The notes beneath the pieces were generated by a model. It was not told where the DNA came from. It made no database searches and saw nothing but the letters and a program-made list of their open reading frames with translations. Source: Rhodocyclaceae bacterium (GTDB lineage: Bacteria; Pseudomonadota; Gammaproteobacteria; Burkholderiales; Rhodocyclaceae). From it: a DNA stretch of 44,690 nucleotides. The stretch's first letter is position 1; every line of letters begins with the position of its first letter. The stretch covers positions 1 to 44,690 of the forward strand of contig JADFDU010000016.1 of the NCBI GenBank assembly GCA_018262775.1, in the 5' to 3' direction. Shown here piece after piece: positions 35,068 to 44,690 of this stretch. The position numbers and the translations under genes are program-made.

Positions 35068-35670
35068 ATGATTCAGGACGATTTCTTGACGGCAAATTTT
35101 AACACGCGCCCCGGTGTCTTCGGCCGCTTCTGCGCCGTCCTGCTGCGGCTCTGCGGCTGGCGCGTGCTGTTCGTCGAGCCCGTCGTGCCGAAAGCGGTGG
35201 TGATCGTCTATCCGCACACCTCCAACTGGGATTTCATCGTCGGCATCCTCGCGCGCTACGCCGTCGCCGCGCCGATCGGCTTCGTCGGCAAGGACACCCT
35301 TTTCCGCCCGCCCTTTGGCGCCCTCTTCCGCCGCCTCGGCGGCATCCCCGTTAACCGACGCCAAAGCACCGGTTTCGTCGAAGGCCTCGTCGAGGCCTTC
35401 GCCAGGAACAAAAGCCTGTATCTGGCGATTGCGCCGGAGGGCACACGCGCTAGGAGCGACCACTGGAAATCCGGCTTCTATCGCGTCGCGCTCGCCGCTG
35501 GCGTGCCGCTGGGCCTGGCCTTCATCGACTATTCACGGCGCGAAGTCGGCATCGACACCTGGCTGGCGCTCTCCGGCAACGAGGCAGAAGACATGGCAGG
35601 AATTCGTGCCTATTACGCGGCCAAGCGGGGCAGGTGGCCGGGAAAGGCGGGAGACATCCGCTTCCGCTGA
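35068..35670 (+). CDS. 1-acyl-glycerol-phosphate acyltransferase family protein (PlsC-like)
   Basis: 200 aa acyltransferase with the HX4D catalytic motif HTSNWD, the glycine loop FRRLGGIPVNRR and APEGTR. It would acylate a lysophospholipid or related lipid at the inner membrane. It is short and has few membrane segments, as in the small PlsC-like subfamily. It is divergent from the methyltransferase with 56 nt between starts, and followed 6 nt later by an unrelated convergent gene. Confidence 0.88.
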   Translation: MIQDDFLTANFNTRPGVFGRFCAVLLRLCGWRVLFVEPVVPKAVVIVYPHTSNWDFIVGILARYAVAAPIGFVGKDTLFRPPFGALFRRLGGIPVNRRQSTGFVEGLVEAFARNKSLYLAIAPEGTRARSDHWKSGFYRVALAAGVPLGLAFIDYSRREVGIDTWLALSGNEAEDMAGIRAYYAAKRGRWPGKAGDIRFR

Positions 35671-35676
35671 ACCGCC

Positions 35677-36339
35677 CTACTTGTCTTGCTGTTGGGCGTT
35701 TTCCTGTTGCCGCGCCCGCTCCTCTTCGCGTTTCTTGTCCTTCTTCTCGTGTTCGAGCGCTTTTTCTTCGGCCTTTTCCTCTTTCTTCTTGCGTGCCGCG
35801 AGCTTTTCCTGGTGCTGGCGCTCGGCTTCCCGCGCGCGGGCGCTGCCCTGCTCGGCCTTCTTTTCCCGGGCGACGGCCGCTTCTTCGCGTTTCTGCTGCT
35901 GTTCGGCCGTCTTGGCCTTCTGCCGGGCGATTTTTTTCTCGGTTTCGGCACGCTTTTTTGGCGCCTCTTCGATTTTTTGCGCCTGTTTGGTGGCGCGGTC
36001 ACGCTCGCGCACCTCACGCTCGAGCCGCTTGGCTTCGACATTCAGCTTGCGCGCCTGGGTCCGGCTGTCGGTGAATTCCTTCCTGGCGTCATTGAGGCAG
36101 CTGGAGACCAGGGTCTTCTTCCAGCAGGCGGGCTCCGCTGCCTTTTGCTTCTTCTCCGCCGCATCCAGCAGCTGCGACGACTCGGCCTTGAGGGCTGCCG
36201 CCCGGTCGAGCAGTTGCTGGCGTTCTTCCGGCGTGATGGTTGTCGGGGCGGACGGAGTAGCTGGCGCGTTTGGTGTGGGGGGTTCCGCCCAGGCGGGATG
36301 AACAAGGAGGCAGAACAAGGAAATCAGCAGGCGCTTCAT
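35677..36339 (-). CDS. Exported Lys/Glu-rich coiled-coil protein
   Basis: 220 aa. The signal peptide ends PAWA; a short Pro/Ala/Thr-rich stretch and a segment with two cysteines (ACWKKTLVSSC, about residues 67-77) precede a very long, highly charged helix (about 95-215: KKRAETEKKIARQKAK and similar). No family is recognised beyond low-complexity resemblance to TolA-like or periplasmic coiled-coil proteins. I chose ATG 36339; the open frame extends far upstream without signal-peptide features. Its end converges with the acyltransferase gene. Confidence 0.65.
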   Translation of the reverse strand: MKRLLISLFCLLVHPAWAEPPTPNAPATPSAPTTITPEERQQLLDRAAALKAESSQLLDAAEKKQKAAEPACWKKTLVSSCLNDARKEFTDSRTQARKLNVEAKRLEREVRERDRATKQAQKIEEAPKKRAETEKKIARQKAKTAEQQQKREEAAVAREKKAEQGSARAREAERQHQEKLAARKKKEEKAEEKALEHEKKDKKREEERARQQENAQQQDK

Positions 36340-36424
36340 GTCGGACTCAAGGCTGGGTAGTGGGGTAGAAGTACAATAACGCTTTTCCCCCGTCGCCGGT
36401 TGAACGACCCGGCCAGTATTCGTC

Positions 36425-38296
<1,872 letters not shown>

Positions 38297-38308
38297 AATC
38301 CGCTCATC

Positions 38309-39169
38309 ATGCACGCGCAACGCCGCTACACCCTGACCGCCTCCTGCCCCGACCGCGTCGGCATTGTCGCCCGCGTCGCCAGCTTCATCGCCGACAATCA
38401 GGGCTGGATCCTCGAGACCAGCCACCACGCCGACGAGGACAGCCAGCGCTACTTCATGCGCATCGAGATCAAGGCCGACTCGCTGCCCTTCGACCTTGGC
38501 GAATTCCGCCGCCGCTTCCAGCCCATCGCCGCCGAGTTCCAGATGGGCTGGCGCATCGCCGATTCCGCAGTGAAAAAACGTCTCGTCGTCCTCGTCTCGA
38601 AGCAGGAGCACTGCCTCTATGACCTGCTGGCGCGATGGCAGTCGCAGGAGCTGGACGTCGACATCCCCTGCGTCATCTCCAACCACGAAACCTTCCGCGG
38701 CTTCGTCGAGTGGCACGGCATCCCCTTCCATCACGTGCCGCTGACAGCGGAAAACAAGGTGGTGGCCAACGCCGAGATCGCGCGGCTTTTCGAGGAGACG
38801 CGCGGCGACATCTTGGTGCTGGCGCGCTACATGCAGATCATCCCGGCCGAGTTGTGCGAGAAATACCCGGGGCGCATCCTCAACATCCACCACTCCTTCC
38901 TGCCGTCCTTCGTCGGCGCCAAGCCCTATCACCAGGCCCACCAACGTGGCGTCAAGCTGATCGGCGCCACCTGCCACTTCGTCACCGCCGAACTCGACGC
39001 CGGCCCCATCATCGAGCAGGACACCGTGCGCATCGACCACGGCGACACGGTCGACGACCTGGTGCGCTACGGCAAGGATATCGAGAAGGCAGTGCTGGCG
39101 CGCGGCCTGCGCTACCACGTCGAGGACCGCGTCCTGCTCAACGGCAACCGCACGGTCGTTTTCAGGTAA
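38309..39169 (+). CDS. purU: Formyltetrahydrofolate deformylase
   Basis: 286 aa enzyme hydrolysing 10-formyl-THF to formate and THF, which balances one-carbon units. An ACT domain (residues about 7-80, starting RYTLTASCPDRVGIVARV) precedes a formyltransferase-like domain with ILNIHHSFLPSFVGAKPYHQA and the aspartate region DHGDTVDDLVRYGKD. Starts 12 nt after the ABC-F stop. A strong hairpin follows at once. Confidence 0.96.
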   Translation: MHAQRRYTLTASCPDRVGIVARVASFIADNQGWILETSHHADEDSQRYFMRIEIKADSLPFDLGEFRRRFQPIAAEFQMGWRIADSAVKKRLVVLVSKQEHCLYDLLARWQSQELDVDIPCVISNHETFRGFVEWHGIPFHHVPLTAENKVVANAEIARLFEETRGDILVLARYMQIIPAELCEKYPGRILNIHHSFLPSFVGAKPYHQAHQRGVKLIGATCHFVTAELDAGPIIEQDTVRIDHGDTVDDLVRYGKDIEKAVLARGLRYHVEDRVLLNGNRTVVFR

Positions 39170-39171
39170 AC

Positions 39172-39207
39172 AAACGGGCGCCTGTGGGTGGCTATGGGCG
39201 CCCGTTT
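39172..39207. terminator. Bidirectional terminator between purU and amtB
   Basis: AAACGGGCGC pairs with GCGCCCGTTT around a 16-nt loop; the 3' end gives a short T-run on the plus strand and an A/T flank on the other. It lies between the convergent stops of purU and amtB. Confidence 0.75.
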
Positions 39208-39228
39208 ATCTAACCCAGAAAATAGTGG

Positions 39229-40611
39229 TTAGTGATGGTAGGCCGTCTCGCCGTGTGCGGTGATGTCCAGGCCCTCGCGCTCTTCTTCCTCCGGTACGCG
39301 CAGACCGACCAGCCTATCGGCGATCTTGTAGGCGATGAAGGCCACCACGGCCGACCAGATAACGGTGATGAGCACGGCCTCGGCCTGTGTCATGAGCTGA
39401 CCGGCGATGGAAAAGTCAGGCTTGCCGGTGCCGCCCAGGCCGGGTGCAGAGAACACCCCCGTGAGCAAGGCGCCGAGGATGCCGCCGATGCCGTGCACGC
39501 CGAAGACGTCGAGCGCATCGTCGGCGCCGAGCAGCTTCTTCAGGCCGTTCACACCCCAGAAGCAGACCACGCCGGCGGCCAGGCCGATGACGATGGCACC
39601 CATCGGGCCGACCGAGCCGCAGGCCGGCGTGATCGCCACCAGCCCGGCCACCGCGCCCGAGGCGGCGCCGAGCATGGACGGTTTGCCCTTGAGCGCCCAT
39701 TCCGCGAACATCCATGAGAGCACCGCCGCCGCCGTGGCGAAAAGCGTGTTCACGAAAGCCAGCGCCGCGCCGCTCGTCGCCTCGAGGTTGGAGCCGGCGT
39801 TGAAGCCGAACCAGCCGACCCACAGCATCGAGGCGCCCACCATGGTCAGCGTCAGGCTGTGCGGCGTCAGCGCCTCGCGGCCGTAGCCGACGCGCTTGCC
39901 CAGCAGATAGGCGCCGACCAGTCCGGCCACGCCGGCATTGATGTGCACCACCGTGCCGCCAGCGAAGTCCAGCGCACCCTTGCCGAGCAGGTAGCCGCCG
40001 GCGCCCCAGACCATGTGCGCGATCGGCAGGTAGCTGAAGGTGAACCACAGCGCCGAGAACAGCAGCACGGCACTGAAGCGCATGCGCTCGGCGAACGAGC
40101 CGACGACCAGCGCGCAGGTGATGCCGGCAAAGGTGGCCTGGAAGGCGATGAAGACATACTCGGGCAGCTTGACCTCGGGCGTAAAGGTGTCGGCCAGGCT
40201 CTCCAGGCCGACACCGGCGAGGAAGGCCTTGCCGAAGCCGGCGATGATCAACCCCTCACCGCCGAATGCCAGACTGTAGCCATACACCGCCCACAACACG
40301 CTGATCAGGGAGAACACCACCATCACCTGCATCAGCACCGAGAGCATGTTCTTGGCGCGCACCAGGCCACCGTAAAACAGCGCCAGGCCGGGCACGGCCA
40401 TGAAGATGACCAGCAGCGTAGCGGTCAGCATCCAGGCCACGTCACCCTTGTGCACGGCGGCCACGACCACCGGCTTGGCGGCTTCGGCGATGACAGCCAC
40501 CGTGCCGATGGCTGTCGTGGCAGGCGGCGCATCGGCAGCTACTGCCAACCCGGCCATCCCAGCCAGCCCCAGGCTGCATGCCGTCATCAGGATTGCAAAA
40601 ATTTTTCTCAT
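39229..40611 (-). CDS. amtB: Ammonium transporter
   Basis: 460 aa Amt/Rh channel with a signal peptide and about 11 membrane segments. The family marks are PGLALFYGGLVRAKNMLSV, the first channel histidine in GGTVVHINAGVAGL and the second in DVFGVHGIGGILGAL. The C-terminal cytoplasmic tail is longer and more acidic (VPEEEEREGLDITAHGETAYHH) than the E. coli one and is where GlnK would bind. It lies 9 nt after glnK, the classical pair, in the nitrogen-controlled operon with the TorF-type porin. AAAGTCAG at 39412-39419. Confidence 0.97.
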   Translation of the reverse strand: MRKIFAILMTACSLGLAGMAGLAVAADAPPATTAIGTVAVIAEAAKPVVVAAVHKGDVAWMLTATLLVIFMAVPGLALFYGGLVRAKNMLSVLMQVMVVFSLISVLWAVYGYSLAFGGEGLIIAGFGKAFLAGVGLESLADTFTPEVKLPEYVFIAFQATFAGITCALVVGSFAERMRFSAVLLFSALWFTFSYLPIAHMVWGAGGYLLGKGALDFAGGTVVHINAGVAGLVGAYLLGKRVGYGREALTPHSLTLTMVGASMLWVGWFGFNAGSNLEATSGAALAFVNTLFATAAAVLSWMFAEWALKGKPSMLGAASGAVAGLVAITPACGSVGPMGAIVIGLAAGVVCFWGVNGLKKLLGADDALDVFGVHGIGGILGALLTGVFSAPGLGGTGKPDFSIAGQLMTQAEAVLITVIWSAVVAFIAYKIADRLVGLRVPEEEEREGLDITAHGETAYHH

Positions 40612-40620
40612 GACGATCTC

Positions 40621-41882
<1,262 letters not shown>

Positions 41883-41929
41883 GGCTGGCTCCATAACTGA
41901 GTTGATAAATGAAACTTGCAACCATGCGT

Positions 41930-41945
41930 TGCATCATCCATGCCA
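41930..41945 (-). promoter_or_regulatory. Sigma-54 promoter of the torF-glnK-amtB operon
   Basis: TGGCATGGATGATGCA on the minus strand. It has the -24 GG and -12 GC separated by exactly 10 nt and matches the consensus TGGCACG-N4-TTGC at most positions. The predicted start is near 41919, 37 nt before the porin ATG. Confidence 0.75.
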
Positions 41946-42007
41946 GAACGATTTATCATGCAGAAACAATGTGTTGTAACCATGCCCAGGCCTCGCAAGG
42001 CAGCTGG

Positions 42008-42024
42008 TGCACCATCCGGTTGCG
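42008..42024. promoter_or_regulatory. NtrC-like site, proximal
   Basis: TGCACCATCCGGTTGCG compared with the NtrC pattern TGCACCA-N3-TGGTGCA: left half perfect, right half partial. Its centre lies about 97 bp upstream of the predicted sigma-54 start. Confidence 0.5.
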
Positions 42025-42039
42025 TGATTCGGCGGGCCC

Positions 42040-42054
42040 GCACTATGCTGGTGC
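42040..42054. promoter_or_regulatory. NtrC-like site, distal
   Basis: GCACTATGCTGGTGC, almost identical to the strong E. coli glnA enhancer site GCACTATATTGGTGC. The centre is about 128 bp upstream of the predicted start and 31 bp (three helical turns) from the proximal site. Confidence 0.7.
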
Positions 42055-42136
42055 GCAACGGGATCCATGGGGTAGACTGGCCCGGAATTCCCTTCGAGCC
42101 GCTGCCATGCTGAACCCCAAAACGCAGTTTCAGAGA

Positions 42137-42160
42137 AGGCTAACGTCGGATTCATCGACG
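42137..42160. other. Inverted repeat ahead of ubiK
   Basis: TAACGTCG and CGACGTTA flank a 7-nt centre, a perfect 8-bp inverted repeat at about 42141-42163, ending just before the GTG chosen for ubiK. If translation starts at the GTG it is a leader hairpin or an operator; if at ATG 42109 it is coding. Confidence 0.5.
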
Positions 42161-42169
42161 TTAAGCGAA

Positions 42170-42421
42170 GTGGCCGTAACTAAAATCCTTGACGACTTCT
42201 CCGCCCGGCTGGCCGAACTCGCCGCCACCAGCCCGGCCCGCGACCTCGAGAAGAATGCACGCGCCCTGCTCAACGGGTTGTTCGCGCGCCTCGATTTCGT
42301 CACCCGCGAGGAATTCGAAGTGCAGTACGAACTGCTCGCCCGCGCGCGTGAGAAGTTGGCTGCGCTGGAAGTCCGCGTTGCCGTCCTCGAAGCGCAAACT
42401 GTCCACCCGCCCCGCAAGTAG
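42170..42421 (+). CDS. ubiK: Ubiquinone biosynthesis accessory factor UbiK (YqiC/BMFP family)
   Basis: 83 aa small helical protein. The family core is ILDDFSARLAELAATSPARDL, FARLDFVTREEFEVQYELL and the coiled coil REKLAALEVRVAVLEAQ at the C-terminus. UbiK assists the ubiquinone-hydroxylase complex (with UbiJ) in aerobic ubiquinone synthesis. I chose GTG 42170 because it gives the usual length; the in-frame ATG 42109 would add 20 residues that do not look like the family and would run through an inverted repeat. It is divergent from the porin operon. Confidence 0.85.
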   Translation: MAVTKILDDFSARLAELAATSPARDLEKNARALLNGLFARLDFVTREEFEVQYELLARAREKLAALEVRVAVLEAQTVHPPRK

Positions 42422-42459
42422 CCCCTGTCGTCGCCCTATTCGTCGCCACATCGGTCGAC

Positions 42460-42489
42460 TTGACACATAGTCCTAATGCGGACTAACAT
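42460..42489 (+). promoter_or_regulatory. Promoter of the MarR-cytochrome b561-YceI operon
   Basis: A perfect -35 TTGACA (42460-42465) and a -10 TAACAT (42484-42489) with an 18-nt spacer. The palindrome 42468-42506 covers the spacer and -10 element. Confidence 0.65.
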
Positions 42490-42506
42490 TGTTCGCATTA
42501 GGACTA
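42468..42506. promoter_or_regulatory. Putative MarR operator, 13-13-13 palindrome
   Basis: TAGTCCTAATGCG (42468-42480) and CGCATTAGGACTA (42494-42506) are perfect inverted repeats separated by 13 nt. A second, inner palindrome TAGTCC-N6-GGACTA uses the left arm. Binding here would block the promoter, so autorepression by the downstream MarR protein is likely. Confidence 0.7.
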
Positions 42507-42525
42507 ATTTGCAAGGTGCGCCTTC

Positions 42526-42981
42526 TTGTCACGCGAACCCTTTCTGCCCATGCTGCGCGAACTGGCACGCTGCTATCAGGCCTTCGAGGCCTACTCCTCG
42601 GCGCATATCCGCAGCCTGGGACTCACGCCCTCGCAATTCGATATCGTCGCCACGCTCGGCAACACGCCGGGCATGAGCTTCAAGGAGCTGGGCGAGAAAA
42701 CCCTCATCACCAAGGGCACGCTGACCGGCGTCGTCGACCGCCTGGAAGCGCAGAAGCTGGTCCGGCGCAGCGCCTCGCCCGAGGATGGCCGCAGCATGAT
42801 CGTCCGCCTGGCGCCAGCCGGCGAACGCCTCTACGAGCGCGTCTTCACCGCCCATCTCGTCCATATGCGCCAGGCCCTGGGCGGACTGGATGCGGCACAG
42901 CTCGCACAAATCGAATCCACCCTGCGCGGCCTGCGTGAAACCTTCGCCGCGATTGGCGGTCGCAAGGCAGTTGCCAAATGA
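42526..42981 (+). CDS. MarR family transcriptional regulator
   Basis: 151 aa winged-helix regulator. The DNA-binding part is LTPSQFDIVATLGNTPGMSFKELGEKTLITKGTLTGVVDRLEAQKLVRR and the wing RSASPEDGRSMIVRLAP, cut here into its characteristic helix and wing. The start is TTG 42526 with AAGGTG upstream; ATG 42550 is an alternative. The ligand is unknown: no conserved cysteine of the OhrR type is seen near the N-terminus, although Cys16 exists. Its stop overlaps the cytochrome gene ATG, so the regulator and its target genes form one operon. Probably represses it through the palindrome just upstream. Confidence 0.9.
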   Translation: MSREPFLPMLRELARCYQAFEAYSSAHIRSLGLTPSQFDIVATLGNTPGMSFKELGEKTLITKGTLTGVVDRLEAQKLVRRSASPEDGRSMIVRLAPAGERLYERVFTAHLVHMRQALGGLDAAQLAQIESTLRGLRETFAAIGGRKAVAK

Positions 42982-43550
42982 TGAACGTCAGCAGGCTGCC
43001 CACGACCAATATGGAGTACACGCGCACGGCCATTGCGCTGCACTGGCTCATCGCCCTGCTGATCTTCAGCCTGTTTCCGCTCGGCATCTACATGCATGAC
43101 CTGCCGTTCTCGCCGGCCCGACTGAAGCTCTACTCGTACCACAAGTGGCTGGGGGTCACGGTCTTCACGCTGGCCATCGCCCGCCTGGCCTGGCGGCTGA
43201 CGCATCCCGCGCCGCCGCCGCCCGCCGGCATGCCGGCCTGGCAGCGCATCGCCGCCACCGCCACCCACCACCTGCTCTATGCGCTGCTCATCCTCGTGCC
43301 GCTCTCCGGTTGGCTGATGAGTTCGGCCAAGGGTTTCCAGACCGTTTACCTGGGAATCATTCCGCTGCCCGACCTGCTGACCAAGGACAAGGCCGTCGGC
43401 GACGCGTTGCTGATCGTGCACCAGGTCCTCAATTTCACGCTGGCGGCGCTGGTCGCCACGCACCTGGGCGCGGCGCTCAAGCACTATTTCTTCGATCGCG
43501 ATGAAGTGCTCGGCCGCATGATCCCCATATTGAACAGGAACAAGCCATGA
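42978..43550 (+). CDS. Cytochrome b561 family membrane protein
   Basis: 190 aa with four membrane segments. Conserved haem-ligand histidines are visible as His22, His55, His97 or 98, His148 and His162. E. coli CybB and the YceJ group are the relatives; YceJ is coupled to yceI exactly as here, and CybB moves electrons from ubiquinol to superoxide or others. The first ATG overlaps the marR stop (ATGATG), and the stop overlaps the yceI ATG. Confidence 0.92.
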   Translation: MMNVSRLPTTNMEYTRTAIALHWLIALLIFSLFPLGIYMHDLPFSPARLKLYSYHKWLGVTVFTLAIARLAWRLTHPAPPPPAGMPAWQRIAATATHHLLYALLILVPLSGWLMSSAKGFQTVYLGIIPLPDLLTKDKAVGDALLIVHQVLNFTLAALVATHLGAALKHYFFDRDEVLGRMIPILNRNKP

Positions 43551-44107
43551 TCAAACGAAGCCTGATCACGCTGGCGCTAGGACTAGGACTAGGCGCCGCC
43601 CTCCTCGCGCCCGCCCTGGCGCAACTCGACGCGGCGAAGAGCAGCGTCGTCGCCGTCTCCAGGCAGATGGGCGTGCCCGTCGAAGGGGTGTTCAAGCGCT
43701 TCAGCGCACAGGTCAGCTTCGACCCGGCCAGGCCGGCCGAGGGCAAGGCGAACCTCGAGATCGACATCGCCAGCTTCGACCTCGGCGACGCCGACTTCAA
43801 CCGGGAAACCACGAAAAAGGAATGGTTCGACACGGCGAAGTTTCCCAAGGCCACCTTCGTCACCACCGCCATCAAGCCGGCCGGCGCCGGCAAGTACGAG
43901 GCGGCCGGCAAGCTCACCATCAAGGGCAGGACGCAGGATGTCATTGCGCCGGTCAGCTTCAAGACCGAGGGCGGCCAGCAGGTCTTCGAAGGCACGCTGC
44001 CGATCCGTCGGCTGGCGTTCAACATCGGCGAAGGCGAATGGAAGGACACCGCCACCGTCGCCGACGAAGTGCAGATCAAGTTCCGAATCGTCACGGCGAA
44101 GAAATAG
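43547..44107 (+). CDS. YceI family periplasmic protein 1
   Basis: 186 aa. The signal peptide ([16 protein letters not shown]) is coded by three rare CTA codons in a CTAGGA repeat. The mature part is a lipocalin-like YceI barrel with [47 protein letters not shown] and [16 protein letters not shown]. YceI proteins bind polyisoprenoids such as ubiquinone-8. Starts within the end of the cytochrome gene, consistent with a shared redox or quinone role. Confidence 0.9.
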   Translation: MIKRSLITLALGLGLGAALLAPALAQLDAAKSSVVAVSRQMGVPVEGVFKRFSAQVSFDPARPAEGKANLEIDIASFDLGDADFNRETTKKEWFDTAKFPKATFVTTAIKPAGAGKYEAAGKLTIKGRTQDVIAPVSFKTEGGQQVFEGTLPIRRLAFNIGEGEWKDTATVADEVQIKFRIVTAKK

Positions 44108-44147
44108 CCGCAGCCGAGCAGTCCCAACCCCCAAGGAGATGCACAGC

Positions 44148-44690
44148 ATGAAACTGAAAGCCCTGACCGCCGTCCTGGCGACACTGACTTTTGCCCCGGC
44201 CTTCGCCCAGACCTACAACGTCGAGCCGAACCACACCTATCCGAGCTTCGAGGTCGGCCATCTCGGCATCTCGGTGTGGCGTGGCAAATTCACCAAGACC
44301 TCCGGCAGCGTCACGCTGAACCGCGCGGCAAAGAGCGGCACGGTCGACATCGTCATCGATGCCGCATCGATCGACCTCGGCCATGCCAAGATGGAAGACC
44401 ATGCCCGCAAAGGTGATTTCTTCAACGTCGAGTTCTTCCCGAAGATCACCTACAAGGGCAAGATCAGCAAATGGAACGGCGATGCACCCGCCGCCGTCGA
44501 GGGTGAAATGACCCTGCTCGGCGTGGCCAAGCCGCTCAACCTGACGATCAACTCTTTCAAGTGCATCCAGCATCCGATGCTCAAGCGCGAAGTCTGCGGC
44601 GCCGACGCCTCGGGCGACTTCAAGCGTTCCGACTTCGGCATGAAGTACGGCCTGCCGCTGCACGGCGACGACGTCAAGGTGGCGATCCAG
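44148..44690 (+). CDS. YceI family periplasmic protein 2 (3' end outside window)
   Basis: 181 codons visible, still open at the right edge. It has a signal peptide ([21 protein letters not shown]) and a YceI barrel with [40 protein letters not shown] and [14 protein letters not shown]. Unlike the first YceI it keeps the [12 protein letters not shown] start typical of E. coli YceI. ATG 44148 has AAGGAG 9 nt upstream; an AAAGTCAG motif (44184-44191, minus orientation) lies in the signal-peptide codons TLTFAPA. A tandem YceI pair after a cytochrome b561 suggests two binding partners for one membrane redox protein. Confidence 0.92.
   Translation, partial: MKLKALTAVLATLTFAPAFAQTYNVEPNHTYPSFEVGHLGISVWRGKFTKTSGSVTLNRAAKSGTVDIVIDAASIDLGHAKMEDHARKGDFFNVEFFPKITYKGKISKWNGDAPAAVEGEMTLLGVAKPLNLTINSFKCIQHPMLKREVCGADASGDFKRSDFGMKYGLPLHGDDVKVAIQ

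Overview
The window is a GC-rich, tightly packed piece of chromosome from a betaproteobacterium. The gene set and order (mreBCD-mrdA-rodA-rlpA-dac-dat-lipBA, gsh genes beside a regulatory PTS, metXW, glnK-amtB behind a TorF-type porin) fit Rhodocyclales or a close relative. The genus cannot be read from the sequence. I see no rRNA, tRNA, CRISPR array, insertion sequence or prophage.

Layout. 1-2543 (-): 3' part of a Rep helicase gene and a DUF4197 protein. 2591-4055 (+): a DinB-fold protein and an unknown exported protein. 15255-4057 (-): one long co-oriented block for cell shape and wall synthesis (mreB, mreC, mreD, mrdA, rodA, rlpA, dac carboxypeptidase, D-amino-acid aminotransferase), then a DUF493 protein, lipB, lipA and a TlpA-like thioredoxin. 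15336-19584 (+): gatCAB with two paralogous six-cysteine lipoproteins between gatA and gatB. 21583-19561 (-): pyrE, a coiled-coil exported protein and a lysoplasmalogenase-like protein. 21607-23849 (+): exonuclease III, then a YqjD/YqjE/YqjK-type membrane cluster. 27144-23846 (-): metX, metW and an AmpG-type transporter; metX has its own promoter, a SAM-II-like aptamer and an intrinsic terminator in its leader. 35011-27288 (-): an adenine-N6 methyltransferase, gshA, a LPAV-repeat secreted protein, gshB, apbE, a 59-codon membrane ORF, and the PTS proteins EIIA(Man), HPr and EI. 35068-39169: an acyltransferase, a coiled-coil exported protein, a YheS-type ABC-F ATPase and purU. 41882-39229 (-): a TorF-type porin, glnK and amtB behind a sigma-54 promoter with two NtrC-like sites. 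42170-44690 (+): ubiK, then a MarR regulator, cytochrome b561 and two YceI proteins behind a perfect 13-13-13 operator-like palindrome.

Most striking signal. The octamer AAAGTCAG, often extended to AAAGTCAGTCCC, occurs 14 times, 12 of them in + orientation. It falls in unrelated genes and in different reading frames and uses codons that look rare here. A chance model predicts less than one copy. It behaves like a genome-wide DNA-level signal (uptake sequence, Chi-like or polarity motif, or protein or methylase site) and deserves a whole-genome test. Other notable items: the metX leader, the nitrogen-control region upstream of the porin, dispersed repeats absorbed in frame into the N-termini of LipB and ApbE, and a probable frameshift in the LPAV-repeat protein.
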